From: Paraspadella gotoi
Taxonomy: Eukaryota; Chaetognatha
Reading direction: 5' to 3'
NCBI GenBank assembly: GCA_051294375.1
Contig: CM119266.1
Span: 222,012 to 286,011, forward strand
Length of the DNA: 64,000 bases
Of the stretch, positions 53,190 to 64,000 are shown piece after piece; positions within the stretch are counted from its first letter, which is position 1; every line of letters begins with the position of its first letter. Under the pieces are notes generated by a model. That model had not been told where the DNA came from. It ran no database searches and saw only the letters and a list, made by a program, of their open reading frames with translations. The translations under genes and the position numbers were made by a program.

Positions 53190-53355
53190 AACAAAAAAAA
53201 GAAAAAGAAATAAAGAACGAATAAAAGAAAGAGAGAAAGAAAGAATGAAAGAAAGAATAAAAGAAAGAAAGAATAAAGATAGAAAGATAGAAACATAAAG
53301 TGACAAAAAACTGAAAGAAAGAAAGAAAGAAAAAAAGAAAGAAAGAAAGAAAGAG
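53190..53355. repeat. (GAAA)n-like tract
   Basis: GAAA, GAATAAA and AAAG units with interruptions. The Phe/Ser/Leu frames on the minus strand are artefacts. Confidence 0.9.
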
Positions 53356-54640
53356 AAACGTAGAAACAAAATGATGGACAGAGGGGGCGACCGGGGGCGT
53401 TGGTCTCCAAAAACCGTAAAAACTAAAATTTGAAACAAAACAAAGCGTTTGCAAAATATCAATTTCGTGTCTCTTCTTCTCCGTCGGAAAAAAAACTCGT
53501 TTTTGTTGGACATTTACGCAGATTTATCCGTTGTCCCCTTAACGGTTTTTCGGGAGACATCGCGAAATAAAATGTAGATGTCGCTCTTCGGCGTAATTTA
53601 CGGCGAGGGATTCGCGGAGTTTTCGGGCGTGTAGATGTCGCCCCTTGGACTAATTTGTGGAACCCTTTTTCGCTGTTTTATTGACGGTTAATTTTTTTTT
53701 TTCAAATTTACGGGAGTCGATCTTTAATTACGATCCAAAGTATAAGTCGACAGTCTTTTGTTTCTTTTGCTCTTTTTTTTAATCTGAGGGCGAAGGAAAC
53801 ATAGCAGGAAAGCGGGAATGAATTGAATGGATGGTTGGATAGAAATAGAGTTCGATGGATATATGGATGGATGGGTAGATGGCTGGATGGATGAAATAAT
53901 GTAAATGCAAGAAAATTTTGGAATATTGTGAATATTGTGAATATTGTGAATAAAAACATGCTAAAAGAGAATGAATGATAATTAAATTTCTAACGGCGCA
54001 CTTTTGAGTTTTGGTAAATCAAAGTCGAGCCAACAACTTTGAGAAGAAAAACAAAAACAACACCGCCTAACCAACTACAACGACGTCTTGCTTCACAATC
54101 ACAAGGACATCAATGTTACTTCGCTCCTCTCGTTGTTAATGGGACATTCCTTCAAGAAAAAAAATCATAAAATTATTTCTTTTCGCTGACATGGACATTA
54201 AATCTCGTCCAAATTGGGGGACGACGACGACAATGACGAATACGACGATGACAACGACGACGACGAAATCCATGACCCGACGACGATGACGCCGACAACA
54301 ATTATTAAGCGGTTTTTGATAAATGATCTTCCTTCGATCTTTCCAATTTGGATCAACACGAATTTTTTTTTGTCTTTCCGATTTGATTTCTTTTTTTTTT
54401 CCATTTTCGATTTAACATTTCAATCAATCTGACGTCTTTAACTTTAAGACATTCCGAGACGCATCGACGTAAAACGTTTTTCAATTTGTTTGTGCTATTA
54501 TAATGCGTATTGTGTAACCAATATTAAAACGTCAACTATATATAAGGTTTTGTTTATAAAGTTCAGAGATCTATATATCTATAAATATCTATAGTCAAAT
54601 AACACATTAGAAAATAGTAGTTGCCATCGGAATTTCCTAC

Positions 54641-54785
54641 TGACGAGACGGAGACGGAGTCGGAGACTTCGATAAAGAGACAGAGTCAACGATGAGACAG
54701 AGACAGAGACAATGGAGGACGGCGCCGTGGCGACGCCACCCGCAGCGCGGAGGCGCCAAACGTCGTCGTCAGCGTCCTCATTCTC
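54641..54785 (-). CDS. Candidate internal exon (minus-strand gene)
   Basis: The acceptor TTTTGTATTTTGAAG precedes a phase-0 frame starting ENEDADDDVWRLRAAGGVAT and ending at A|GTAGGA in phase 1. GC-rich third positions hold over the first 80 bp; the rest is a CT/GTCTCT-derived Ser/Leu/Arg stretch. The plus strand of the same bases also reads well from an ATG (MEDGAVATPPAARRRQTSSS), so the strand is uncertain. If minus, it follows the exon at 56124-56258 in phase. Confidence 0.25.
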
Positions 54786-56123
54786 CTTCAAAATACAAAA
54801 GAACAAAACTATGTTATTTTTCGTAGACAAAAGGTCAATTTGACGTTTTAATGAGAAAAAGAGAAAAGTTGACATCTTATCTGACAATGAGAAAAACCAG
54901 GCGGTGGTTCATAATCGAAAAAAAATAGTTTTCGTCTGGGAAAAGCGTTTTAGATTTGGTAAGTTAATGAGTAAGAGAGGGTCGTGTACCCGATGATAAT
55001 TTGAAATGGTTATACATACGATCGTTTATAGTATATGTATTTTAACTTAACCAAACTGGGAATTTCGAAATTGGGCTCGGCCGCGACTCCCGTCGACCTC
55101 CGTCGCCCACGTTTTTCGATCCTGTAAACTCTGAAATCTGGACCCATAAAACCGAAGGATCGTTAAAGACTTTGACTAAACCACCTAGGTGATCGAGGGG
55201 GCGTGGAGAACGGACGGGGAGGAGAGGGGGCGCTAGGAGTCAGGGATTGTTTTGTTTATCGGTTTTTAAATGAATTATTTGACTTTTTTTTTTTGACGGA
55301 AACGAGCAGAGATTCGTTGGAAAAGTTGGAACCAGGGCAACGGCGGACGGGTGAGCCGGACTAACTGACAGGACTCGCTCTCGGTTTTTCAAGTATTGAA
55401 CAATTTGATTGCTGTCTTGGGAGGAACAGGGTACCCTAGACAGTAGACACATTACTTATCGACGAATTAGACGGGCTGATAGACTTATATCAGGCAGCGA
55501 CCGATGACGACGACGACTGACTAAAAAATGAGTCATCGCTTGGACCTCATCTTGGCTTTGAGATTTTGGTGAAAAAACTTGATTGGCACGAGGGATCGGC
55601 TCGGTCGTAAAGGAGAACTTATTGTTAGTATATGATCGATTGTCGAATAAAATCTGATCACCGATTGACTAAAAAAAAATATTGTCGGAGAAGAAATGAT
55701 TGGCAAAGGACTAATAAATAAGTATTTTGTTTTGCGACAATCTTTGTCGTAAATTATAAACAGAATTTAGGCTTCCTGTGACATTTCCTGTATTAACAAC
55801 TATATTATCAAACCAATTGGAGTTGTTTTTTTTTTGATGAGAAGGAAAAACCTATTGAGGAAACACAATCATGCACCTCAACCGATAGTCAATATTTAAA
55901 GTTTCATAATATTAATATATAATATAATATTAATAATAATCATCGTCAGTCATTGCAAACGCGTTCCTACCTTTTGATTTAACTATGAGCGCTTTTTATT
56001 TCTGCCTTCGCCACCACTCCTACCATCGCCACCTCTACCACCACCCCTACCATAACGGCGCTTTAGCCGCCACCATCACCACCACACCGCTACTCGCTCC
56101 GCCACCACCATCGCCACCTCTAC

Positions 56124-56258
56124 CACACCGCCACCGCCGCAAGAATCGTAAAATCTCTTCGGAGATTCGACTCTTAACGAGTGTGAAATTCCCGTGACGG
56201 ATATTGACGACGACGACGACGACGACGACGACCCGTTTGGCGGGTTTCGACATCGTAC
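56124..56258 (-). CDS. Candidate internal exon (minus-strand gene)
   Basis: Preceded on the minus strand by an 88-bp (CT)n tract and CTCAAATTACAG, an extremely strong pyrimidine tract and acceptor. The phase-0 frame reads VRCRNPPNG, a Ser homopolymer encoded by (TCG)n, then ISVTGISHSLRVESPKRFYD and a Gly run, with a possible donor GTG|GTAGAG in phase 0. It fits in phase after the exon at 57412-57587. No family recognised. Confidence 0.3.
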
Positions 56259-56268
56259 CTGTAATTTG

Positions 56269-56271
<3 letters not shown>

Positions 56272-56359
<88 letters not shown>
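56272..56359. repeat. (GA)n microsatellite, about 44 units
   Basis: Perfect GA run. On the minus strand it forms the pyrimidine tract just upstream of the candidate acceptor at 56259. Confidence 0.95.
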
Positions 56360-56361
<2 letters not shown>

Positions 56362-57411
56362 CGATCAGGATATTCCTTACTGTTTATGCGAAAATAACAT
56401 GTTACGGGATTTGTTACTGCGACGTGGGGAGGGAAGAAGAGCGCCGCCTCTCATAAAGCGAATTCTAGTCTTGACGAATTAGTTAGTCGGTGGGTGATTG
56501 GTTTGTGATTGAATAATGATTGGTGGGTGATCGGTTTGTGATTGGATTGTTATTGGTTTGTGATTGAATGGTAATTGGATGGTGATTGGTTCTTGATTAT
56601 AGAGTGAACAAAATATTACAAATTAAATACAAATACCATTTTAATTTTCGTTTTTTTACAATAAGTTTGAACGAGTCTTATTTAAGTAGACTCCGAATTG
56701 TGGTGATAAATAATCTTATGTAAACTTTCTCGACCTCGTGGTGTAGTTTTTCATGTCTTAATATTAAAAATATATAATCCTTTAAATATTTGTCTGGATT
56801 TTTAAATCCTGTCGACAGCTTTATTATCGCGACGTGGATACTTTGGACTAATACGGCGAATTGCGGTTGAGAAAAACTCGTTTCAGCATCGCGGTATATT
56901 GACGCATAAGAAAATTTGCTCCTTGAATCGCAGAAAATCGAACGCCTAATTACACCCGTAAACGATACGCCGATTAAAGTTAATTCATTTTCCTTCCTTC
57001 TTCGAATTCATCAAACAAAAATTTTCCCTCCAAAGCGTCAAGCGGTGTTTACTTTCGCAGCTTTGCGAACAAAATTGCATCGTAAAATCGATGTTACAAC
57101 TTTTAAAAGGTCCGGCTAGGACTTGGATTCTGGGTAGGTGGTATTTTGCTCAAGTAACGACCCCAAGAAATAAGTTTACTCCACAGGCCACAATTAACTG
57201 AATATAATTAATTCTTTCACCTTCGTTCTTACTTGATACATAGCCTTCCAAAGTAAAGGAAAAAATAGCTCATTTATTCAATAAATGAATACTTTTTAGT
57301 TGGTTGCACCAATTTCCTAACATACCCTCGCCAGTAAACCCTACCCACCACAAAACCACCCTACTCTTCCCACAATCCTCACCTCAGCTTCTAATCCGCC
57401 GCTTAACTCAC

Positions 57412-57473
57412 CCAAATTACGCGAATCTCCGACGGCGAAGACAAAACCAAAACAAATTTGCCGCCGAGATTTC

Positions 57474-57544
<71 letters not shown>

Positions 57545-57587
57545 TCCTCTGTCGCCCCCTTTTGTCCATTTTTGTCACTTTTTTCGA
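57412..57587 (-). CDS. Candidate exon containing a coding (GA)n repeat
   Basis: On the minus strand the acceptor TTCATTCGCCATTTCAG leads into VEKSDKNGQKGATEE, an Arg-Glu repeat encoded by (GA)n, then TGNLGGKFVLVLSSPSEIRV and a perfect GTGAGT donor, in phase 0. Both splice sites are strong and the frame is continuous. Because (GA)n is open in every frame, the exon could instead start after the repeat. On the plus strand an ATG at 57592 opens MANEGISAAPLSLARVTALV, which competes for the same bases. Confidence 0.3.
57476..57545. repeat. (CT)n microsatellite, about 33 units
   Basis: Perfect CT run, possibly inside an exon on the minus strand. Confidence 0.95.
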
Positions 57588-58243
57588 CTGAAATGGCGAA
57601 TGAAGGGATTAGCGCGGCGCCCCTGAGTCTGGCTCGCGTCACTGCCCTCGTTTCGGGTGATCATTAGGGAAGGGAAAGAAGGAAGTAAAGAAAGATAGAG
57701 GAAAGAGGAAGTTGGAAAGAAAGAAGGAAAGATAGAGTGAAAGGAAGAAAAGAGAAAGAGAAACGAAGAATATAGAGTAGGGAGAAGAAAAAAATAAAAA
57801 AAAAAGTTTTAAATGGTAAAAAATAGAATAAAATAGTTCGAAAAAATTGTCAGCTATATGCTACAATCATGCGAGTATTCTGCCACAGCAAGTTAGCATC
57901 TCTTGTTCAACAACTAAGTTATTTGGTATATTAAATAGGGATATTAGTATAGCTAAGTATACTGTTATTTAAGCACCATTTAGCTTCTTTACAATATCAC
58001 ATCTCATGTCTTGTCCCCTTAAATCCCGCCATATCCCATCCCAATCCCGTCTCCCACGTCTCCACGCCTCTTCCTGTCATCTCGATCTGTCCCCGTCTCT
58101 GGATTTCCTTTCGATCTCTCGATCTGACGCGCGATGTTTGATTTGTCTTTTGTTCGTGATCAAGACGTCGGACTCATCGATCTCTCCCGCCACTCGATCC
58201 TCATCTTTTGTTTTCTTATCTTTTTGTGCGAATGTCAATTGAC

Positions 58244-58248
<5 letters not shown>

Positions 58249-58303
<55 letters not shown>

Positions 58304-58345
58304 TCTCTCTTCTCTCTCTCTCTTCTCTCTCGTCTCGTCTCTCTC
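58249..58345. repeat. (CT)n microsatellite
   Basis: Perfect to about 58297, then interrupted. Confidence 0.9.
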
Positions 58346-58607
58346 TTCATTCATCTTCGCAACTTGATTAATCTTTTGTTTTTCCTGTCTTTTGTCTCGC
58401 TTGATGTCTCCTTTTTTTTTTGCAAGCGACGAAGAATGAAGGAAAACAAACTTTTTCTTTTCCTTTTTTCTGATTTTTCCGTCGGCCAAAAGTGAGTTTT
58501 AACTTTAACAAAGACTATGACCTCAGGAAATAAACGAGAGGTAAAAAACTTTTTAGACAGTCGCTCTTTTCAATTGTTCTTAAAAAATCGGATTTTATAG
58601 TTCTGGG

Positions 58608-58653
58608 TCTCTCTCTCTCTCTCTTGCTCTGTCTCTTCTCCATTCCTTCTCTC

Positions 58654-58691
<38 letters not shown>

Positions 58692-58716
58692 CTCTCTCTC
58701 TCTCTCTCTCTCTCTC
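58608..58716. repeat. (CT)n-rich tract
   Basis: CT units with TTG, CCATT and CGTC interruptions. Confidence 0.9.
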
Positions 58717-59531
58717 CTCCACCTCCAAAGAAGGAAAAGTGACTTGACATCATAATTTTCTGATTTAAAGAGTCTTTTTGTTTTTTTTTAAAATCCAAAC
58801 TTGTCTCTTCGTCTGCTTGTCTCTCATCTTTCTCTCTCTCTGTCCTCGCCAATTATAAACGATTGTGTTAGTCTCTACTGGGATCCGTTTTCGTAGCTCG
58901 TCGTCCTCGTCGTCGTTATATCGTCTTCATCGTCGTCATCGTCGCTATAGTCGTCGTCATCCTCGTCGCCAACGTCGTAATTTCGGCGCCAGAGAGAAAA
59001 GACGAAAAGTCAAAAAAAGAATTTCTAATTAGGACATAATATTAAAACCGCTAATTTACGCGACTGTCCAGAGATATTTAAATAATTATAGCGAAGAGAA
59101 CGAAAATCGCTGGAATTGTTTTACCTTTGAGCTTCGCCATAAATTTAATTATGTCAATTAAATGTCCATTATCTACATAATGATTTCGGGTAAAAAAAAT
59201 ACTAAACTAATTTACATTGAGTATTAACTATTTTGGAAAGAGTCGTTGGAATGAATGACGAGGGGCCATTAATGTAGCGTTGCAGATTCCCCGCCGCTTT
59301 TACGGTTTTAAATTGTCGTTTTTCCGATTTTTTTATAAAGTTTTATAGCTTAAAAACTAATTAATTTCAGTTATTTTTTTTGTCGAAAGAGTCGATATCC
59401 CGATTCGACGCGACATTTGAAAACCGCCAAGAATTTCGATCCATTTAATCTTTTCTTTCTTATTCTTTTGTTGAAGAAAAATAAAGTTCTTTCTCGCTTC
59501 TCTTGTCAAATTTCGTTTGTTATTCTTTGAC

Positions 59532-59642
<111 letters not shown>

Positions 59643-60167
59643 GTTTCGACGTCTGCAACAACGACGACGACACCGATGAAGAGCATGACGCTGTGCTAAC
59701 AAAGTGGCCCAGCGACGACGACGACGACGACGACGACAACGACGACGACGTTGCTTATCTTTGTCCCTCCACTCCAAAGCGCGATTGCATTATTCATGGT
59801 TCGGCGACGCGCGCCGGGAAGGGTTCCTTCGTGCTGGACATATGGGGACTCGCGATACTTTGAGGTTAAAGAGTCGACGCGATGTGGAGATTATTGGAAT
59901 CAGGAAAGAGAATTTTGTGGGCGAAGAAAATGATTAATCGATTCAAAGTGAATCCAAGGGGGAGGCGGAGGTGGGAGGGAATTTTTGCTGCTTGGTGGGT
60001 CGGGTGGGTCGGGTTGGTTGATGGGCTGGTAGCTGGGTTGGATATGGCGCCACGTTCAGTAATTTGGAAGAGAATGAATGAACGAATGAATGAATGAACA
60101 CATTCATTCAATTTTATTTTAATGTGCGTAACATATCTTTTCACATAGTTAATTTGTTTTCGCTTAT

Positions 60168-60482
60168 CTTATGAAAGTGGCTAAGCAACAACAAACTACG
60201 ACGAAACGAAACAAACAGAGACAAAAAATAACAAACAAAAGAGCAGCGGAGGAAGCGGAGGAAGCGGAGGAAGCTGATCGCCGTCGATTCCGAGAAATTT
60301 CTTCCTTCAAGCAATTTTCTTCGCTCAAGGGTCAACTCGGTCGTGTTTTCTCAAAGGCTTCGTCGCGTCCCTCGATGTTCCTTCGAACGGGAAGCAGGTG
60401 TTGCGAGTTTCGGACTGAAGAAGATCATCTCTTCCTTTCTCCCTCAATTTCTGAAAAAGCGACATTTTTACTTTCAAAATGA
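60168..60482 (+). other. Open frame of about 104 codons with nearby AATAAA
   Basis: Lys/Gln-rich start, a (GAGGAAGC)n-derived Glu/Ala repeat, then SSFKQFSSLKGQLGRVFSKA with coding-like composition and a stop at 60482. AATAAA follows at about 60509, unusually close to the stop. No acceptor or initiating context is clear. It may be a small terminal exon or chance. Confidence 0.2.
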
Positions 60483-61180
60483 TTTCACTCTTACACTTTT
60501 TTGCCCCCAATAAAATGATTAAATATTTTTTAAAACTTCATTTTCTAGGCTTATTTGGGCACAGTAGGAACAAGAAGACGGTTTTATAAATGTATTTTTA
60601 TACCCGCCGGTTGGGAATTACAAAAATACTGTCAATTTGAAGTTTTGTTTTAATCTGACAACTAATTTGGAAGAAATCCCCAAAAACCACCCCTTCGATG
60701 GAATATTTTTGTCATAAAATATTTTCGCCAAAACTGACTCCTGTAACAAAAATTAGAATTTCGATCGCTATTTTTTTTTTTTTTTTCGTGGATGGATTTT
60801 ATTTTCTACATGTATTATATCTGAACGTTTTGCATGAACAGGATTTATTCTTGACTTCGTGAAAAGACCATTTTTCATCGTATGATATTATATGATATCA
60901 TATGATATCTATGCACATCATCTTCATCATCATCTTCATCATCCCGATTCTATTTTACCAATAAACGCGCGACGAGATCACGTGACCGAAAAGTAAACAT
61001 TTCAACAAGGAAGAGGACGGCGCATGGTTTCCCACACCATCGCAGAAACCCCCATATGGCGCAATATGACCCGAAATGACCTGAGATGATCCAACCTCCA
61101 CGCGGCTTTAATGATGTCCGATAACTCGTCACTTCGAGCGACGATTAGGAAACGATTATCGATGTAGCGATGTCGAAAAT

Positions 61181-61182
<2 letters not shown>

Positions 61183-61220
<38 letters not shown>

Positions 61221-61222
61221 GG
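61183..61222. repeat. (GTC)n trinucleotide repeat
   Basis: About 12 GTC units. On the minus strand it encodes a Thr run in an ATG-started frame of 74 codons (61002-61226) that is otherwise plausible but lacks splice evidence. Confidence 0.9.
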
Positions 61223-61274
61223 GCATCGTCGTCGTGTTTTTCAGATGGTTAAACGTCGGGTTCGTCTTCGTCGT

Positions 61275-61328
61275 TACCTCTTACCTCTTACTTCTTACCT
61301 CTTACCTCTTACCTCTTACCTCTTACTC
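61275..61328. repeat. 9-bp tandem repeat TTACCTCTT
   Basis: About six to seven units of TTACCTCTT with one ACTTCTT variant. Confidence 0.85.
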
Positions 61329-61499
61329 ACCACAAGACGACATTAAGGGATATTGTGCTAAAGTCCCTTCATCAGACAAAGAGCTTTATAATTATATTAT
61401 TATAATATATTATATTATTATATTATTATAATTTTAATTATATTGGCCAGGTCGATATTGACAATATTGAATGAAAACGTAAATCGTTCAGACTCAACG

Positions 61500-61770
61500 T
61501 GACTAATTCCCCCGAGAGGAAATCGCGACGTGACGAATTTTCTTTTCACGCTCGGCGCTCCTCGTCGCATCTTCTCCTCCATCCATCCTCATTTCCTCGG
61601 GACCTGGACTCGACCCCCCTCGAGAAGCTCGTCGCTCTCGTCTCCGCCGTGACGATCGAATCCGCGGGTCACCAGACGCCTCTGGCGATTCGACGCGACT
61701 GGGACGAAAATTTCGTCCTCTATACTAATTACTTTGCGGTAGCCTTCGCTGACGTTAGCTGTTTTTCTAT
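61500..61770 (+). CDS. Candidate coding exon, unknown protein
   Basis: The frame reads [20 protein letters not shown] then [20 protein letters not shown] and LYTNYFAV. Third positions are very GC-rich, as in the supported exons of this window. Possible donors are GCG|GTAGCC and GAC|GTTAGC. The acceptor is not clear. The frame runs into a (GA)n tract at 61816, so the exon must end before it. No family recognised. Confidence 0.3.
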
Positions 61771-61813
61771 AATTGCGATGCCGACAAATAGTTCGCCGTG
61801 TCTTAAAGTTTTG

Positions 61814-61918
<105 letters not shown>

Positions 61919-62726
61919 GAGTGTGTCTGAAACGGTACGAATCTTCCTTCAAAATTATTTGCACAATGTAGAATAGTAACGGTCACAAAATATATTAATT
62001 AGTAGGATATATGACGTTACATATCTATGATTATTAATCCAAACGACCTGTCGTTCATTGATAAGCTCATCCTGTCACCTTTAGGAATGCTTTTAAATAA
62101 GTAGTCCTTTCCAGGCAAGTCGCATTCTCATGCCTCGTTCTCATCACATTCTCATCTCATCTCATCATTCTCATCACATTCTCATCACAAGTCGCATTCT
62201 CATGCCTCGTTCTCATCACACTCGTGAATTCTCTCTCACTCTCACTTTCCTCTTCGTTCCCGTCGCATAAATCCCACCATGACGGGCCACCGTGACATCG
62301 CCGACCACCGAACCACCTCAGGAGCGAATGACCCGGCGATAGTCGTCAAAGAATCGGGTCGGGTCGTCTCAGAGTGAATATCTCCGAATATCCCGTAGAC
62401 CCTTTCACTGTGTATAATACTGTACCAGTGTCGATACCTCCATAACAAAACCACTCGCTGAAAATACGGAACAAAAATAGTCTACCGCTTAAAATTAAAT
62501 AAATATGGCTAAGGATATGTACAATTGTACATGGTATTCTGTTATTTACAGCCGTCCAAAAATTCATCTATCCGAAATATTTCATAAAGAGTCGAGAGAC
62601 TTTCCATTCGATCGACCGTCAAAATGACGGACGCCGTACCGACAGACTGTCGGGATCTGCAAATCCGTAAACATCGCTTGAGTAATTATTTTGGCAATAT
62701 CATAATGGTTAATTCAACACTTAGTA

Positions 62727-62807
62727 CTTCGTGACGTTAATCNNNNNNNNNNCACTTATTACTTAATTTGTTTAGAATCGTAAAAACCTGCTTCGTGACG
62801 TTAATCT
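62727..62807. other. 10-N gap flanked by a 16-bp direct repeat
   Basis: CTTCGTGACGTTAATC ends directly at the gap (62743-62752) and occurs again at about 62792-62807. The gap therefore probably hides, or was caused by, a local tandem duplication. Confidence 0.8.
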
Positions 62808-63289
62808 CATTTGCATATTGCAGTATCTTTTCTTTAAAATTATTTGAACAATATTAGGATTTAGTTTAGCAGAGAATAATCTTTCCCTAATATCTATAGA
62901 ATGTCTCGTCAGGATTATTTCAGTCAAGTTTTTTGATAGCTGGTCTTTGAAAATGATATTGATGCGAAAAACATTTGCCCCCCAAATCGAAAGGTTTTAT
63001 TAGCCGCTATTAAATAATGACAAACCCCATTTACGACGAGCTGGAGCCACACCGGTGGCTGGAGTTAAAATATTATTTTAACATGTTCTAAGCTGGGAAC
63101 ATGGAAAACTTACTGAACGTTGTCGGAGGCTCGTGGTACTTTTAATTACGTATTAAGGCGGGCCGAAATTGAACACTTTTTATTATTTCGAGTTCTTTCA
63201 AAATTTTTTTTTATCTTTCTATTACTAAATTGATTTTTAATGCAACTTTTTGAATTAGTTCATTGGGTTGTTGCACTGAAGCTTTTAAA

Positions 63290-63660
63290 TATTTATTAAT
63301 ATATAACAAATGACAAGATTTTTTTTTTAAATTTTATTTTTAAAAAACGGATTCCTATAAAGCTTGAAAAGTTAAATTTTAAATTTTAATTTTTTTAAAA
63401 TTTTGACAATAAATTGGTTAAAAACCTTAAAAAATCATTATCATCATCATCATTGGCTGAATTTTATAGTTTTTTAAATTTTTTATTAATAAAACAAAAA
63501 AATTTTAAAAAGTTGTATTAATAACATTTATCTAACTTTTAAAGCTCTATCAGAATCTATTAAAAAGATTTTAAAAAAATTAAAAAATTTTAAACTTTAA
63601 ATAGTAATAAAATAATCTTTAAATGATTCCGTGCGTTTATCAATTAGATAAATTTTAAAA
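63290..63660. mobile_element. Possible diverged AT-rich palindromic element
   Basis: AT-rich, with ACGGATTCCTATAAAGCTTG and an inverted ATCAGAATCTATTAAAAAGA, resembling the core of the MITE-like family at 12.9 and 45 kb. Strongly diverged, so tentative. Confidence 0.3.
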
Positions 63661-64000
63661 ATTATTTTTATTTTCATATTCTCTAACAGTCACTTCACCA
63701 TTATATATTTGAGAGAACTTTCAGTTTTCAACCTGTTCCGGCCTATTACGCATGTCTCTCTTTTCTTTTTCTTCTATTCTTTTATAGTATCAGCTCTATT
63801 CACGAGTTTTTCTTATCCTTTTCTGAATTTAATTTAAGAAAATTTGGAATATTACATTCTAAATGTTTATTTCGATGTTGAGAGAAAAAGGAAGATGAGC
63901 GAAAATAGAAAGGATTCGATGCAGAGCCGAGATTCATTTCGGAATCGCGTCTACATCATAGATATTAACATTAATTAATTAAACAATGAATGGTTGGGAC

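Noticed and set aside
58085-58240. Minus-strand charged frame reading DRVAGEIDESDVLITNKRQI
   Set aside because: It is purine-rich sequence next to a (GA)n tract. There is no donor before the stop and no phase-compatible neighbour, so it is not distinguishable from chance.

Overview
This is a window of animal (metazoan) nuclear DNA, most likely from an invertebrate. Every gene I can build is split by GT-AG introns. One gene is a DEG/ENaC sodium channel, a family confined to animals. The spacer is full of a LINE, tRNA-derived SINEs, AT-rich palindromic MITE-like elements, minisatellites, and very long (GA)n and (GTC)n tracts. I cannot assign a phylum. There are five runs of N (assembly gaps). 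The gene models are hand-built by translating exons and requiring intron phases to close. They are predictions without transcript support.

Layout. 0-15 kb is gene-rich and read from the minus strand: the 3' part of a membrane protein (1019-2079), a small predicted secreted protein of 153 aa (3143-3851), a ten-exon EF-hand protein of 801 aa (4773-9645), and a six-exon DEG/ENaC channel of 493 aa (10607-14468). Two decayed DEG/ENaC-like pieces lie in or beside the channel gene (13131-13290 and about 14940-15193), which suggests a former tandem family. 16-33.8 kb is a plus-strand gene with at least eight exons. It encodes a Ser/Pro/Gly- and acid-rich protein with one short basic helical segment. 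Its introns hold a degenerate LINE, two G/A-rich minisatellites and large gaps. It may have two alternative last exons.

33.8-48.8 kb is gene-poor: microsatellites, a roughly 515-bp tandem duplication across a gap, a SINE, two related palindromic AT-rich elements and a CRE-like cluster. 48.8-49.0 kb holds a convincing minus-strand terminal exon. Three phase-compatible exons at 54.6, 56.1 and 57.4 kb may belong to the same gene. 49.18-52.25 kb is an unusual composite repeat of about 3.07 kb, bounded by a perfect 10-bp inverted repeat (GTCGGATCTG / CAGATCCGAC). It contains hairpins, clusters of GGGGC/GCCCC palindromes, diverged copies of one ~150-bp unit in both orientations, and an 18-bp satellite. 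I recognise no known family and see no coding capacity. It is the best candidate for something undescribed. 52-64 kb is mostly microsatellite-rich spacer with a few coding-like islands.

The genes do not form an obvious pathway. The channel implies a membrane sodium conductance, and the EF-hand protein is a probable calcium-responsive or structural protein.
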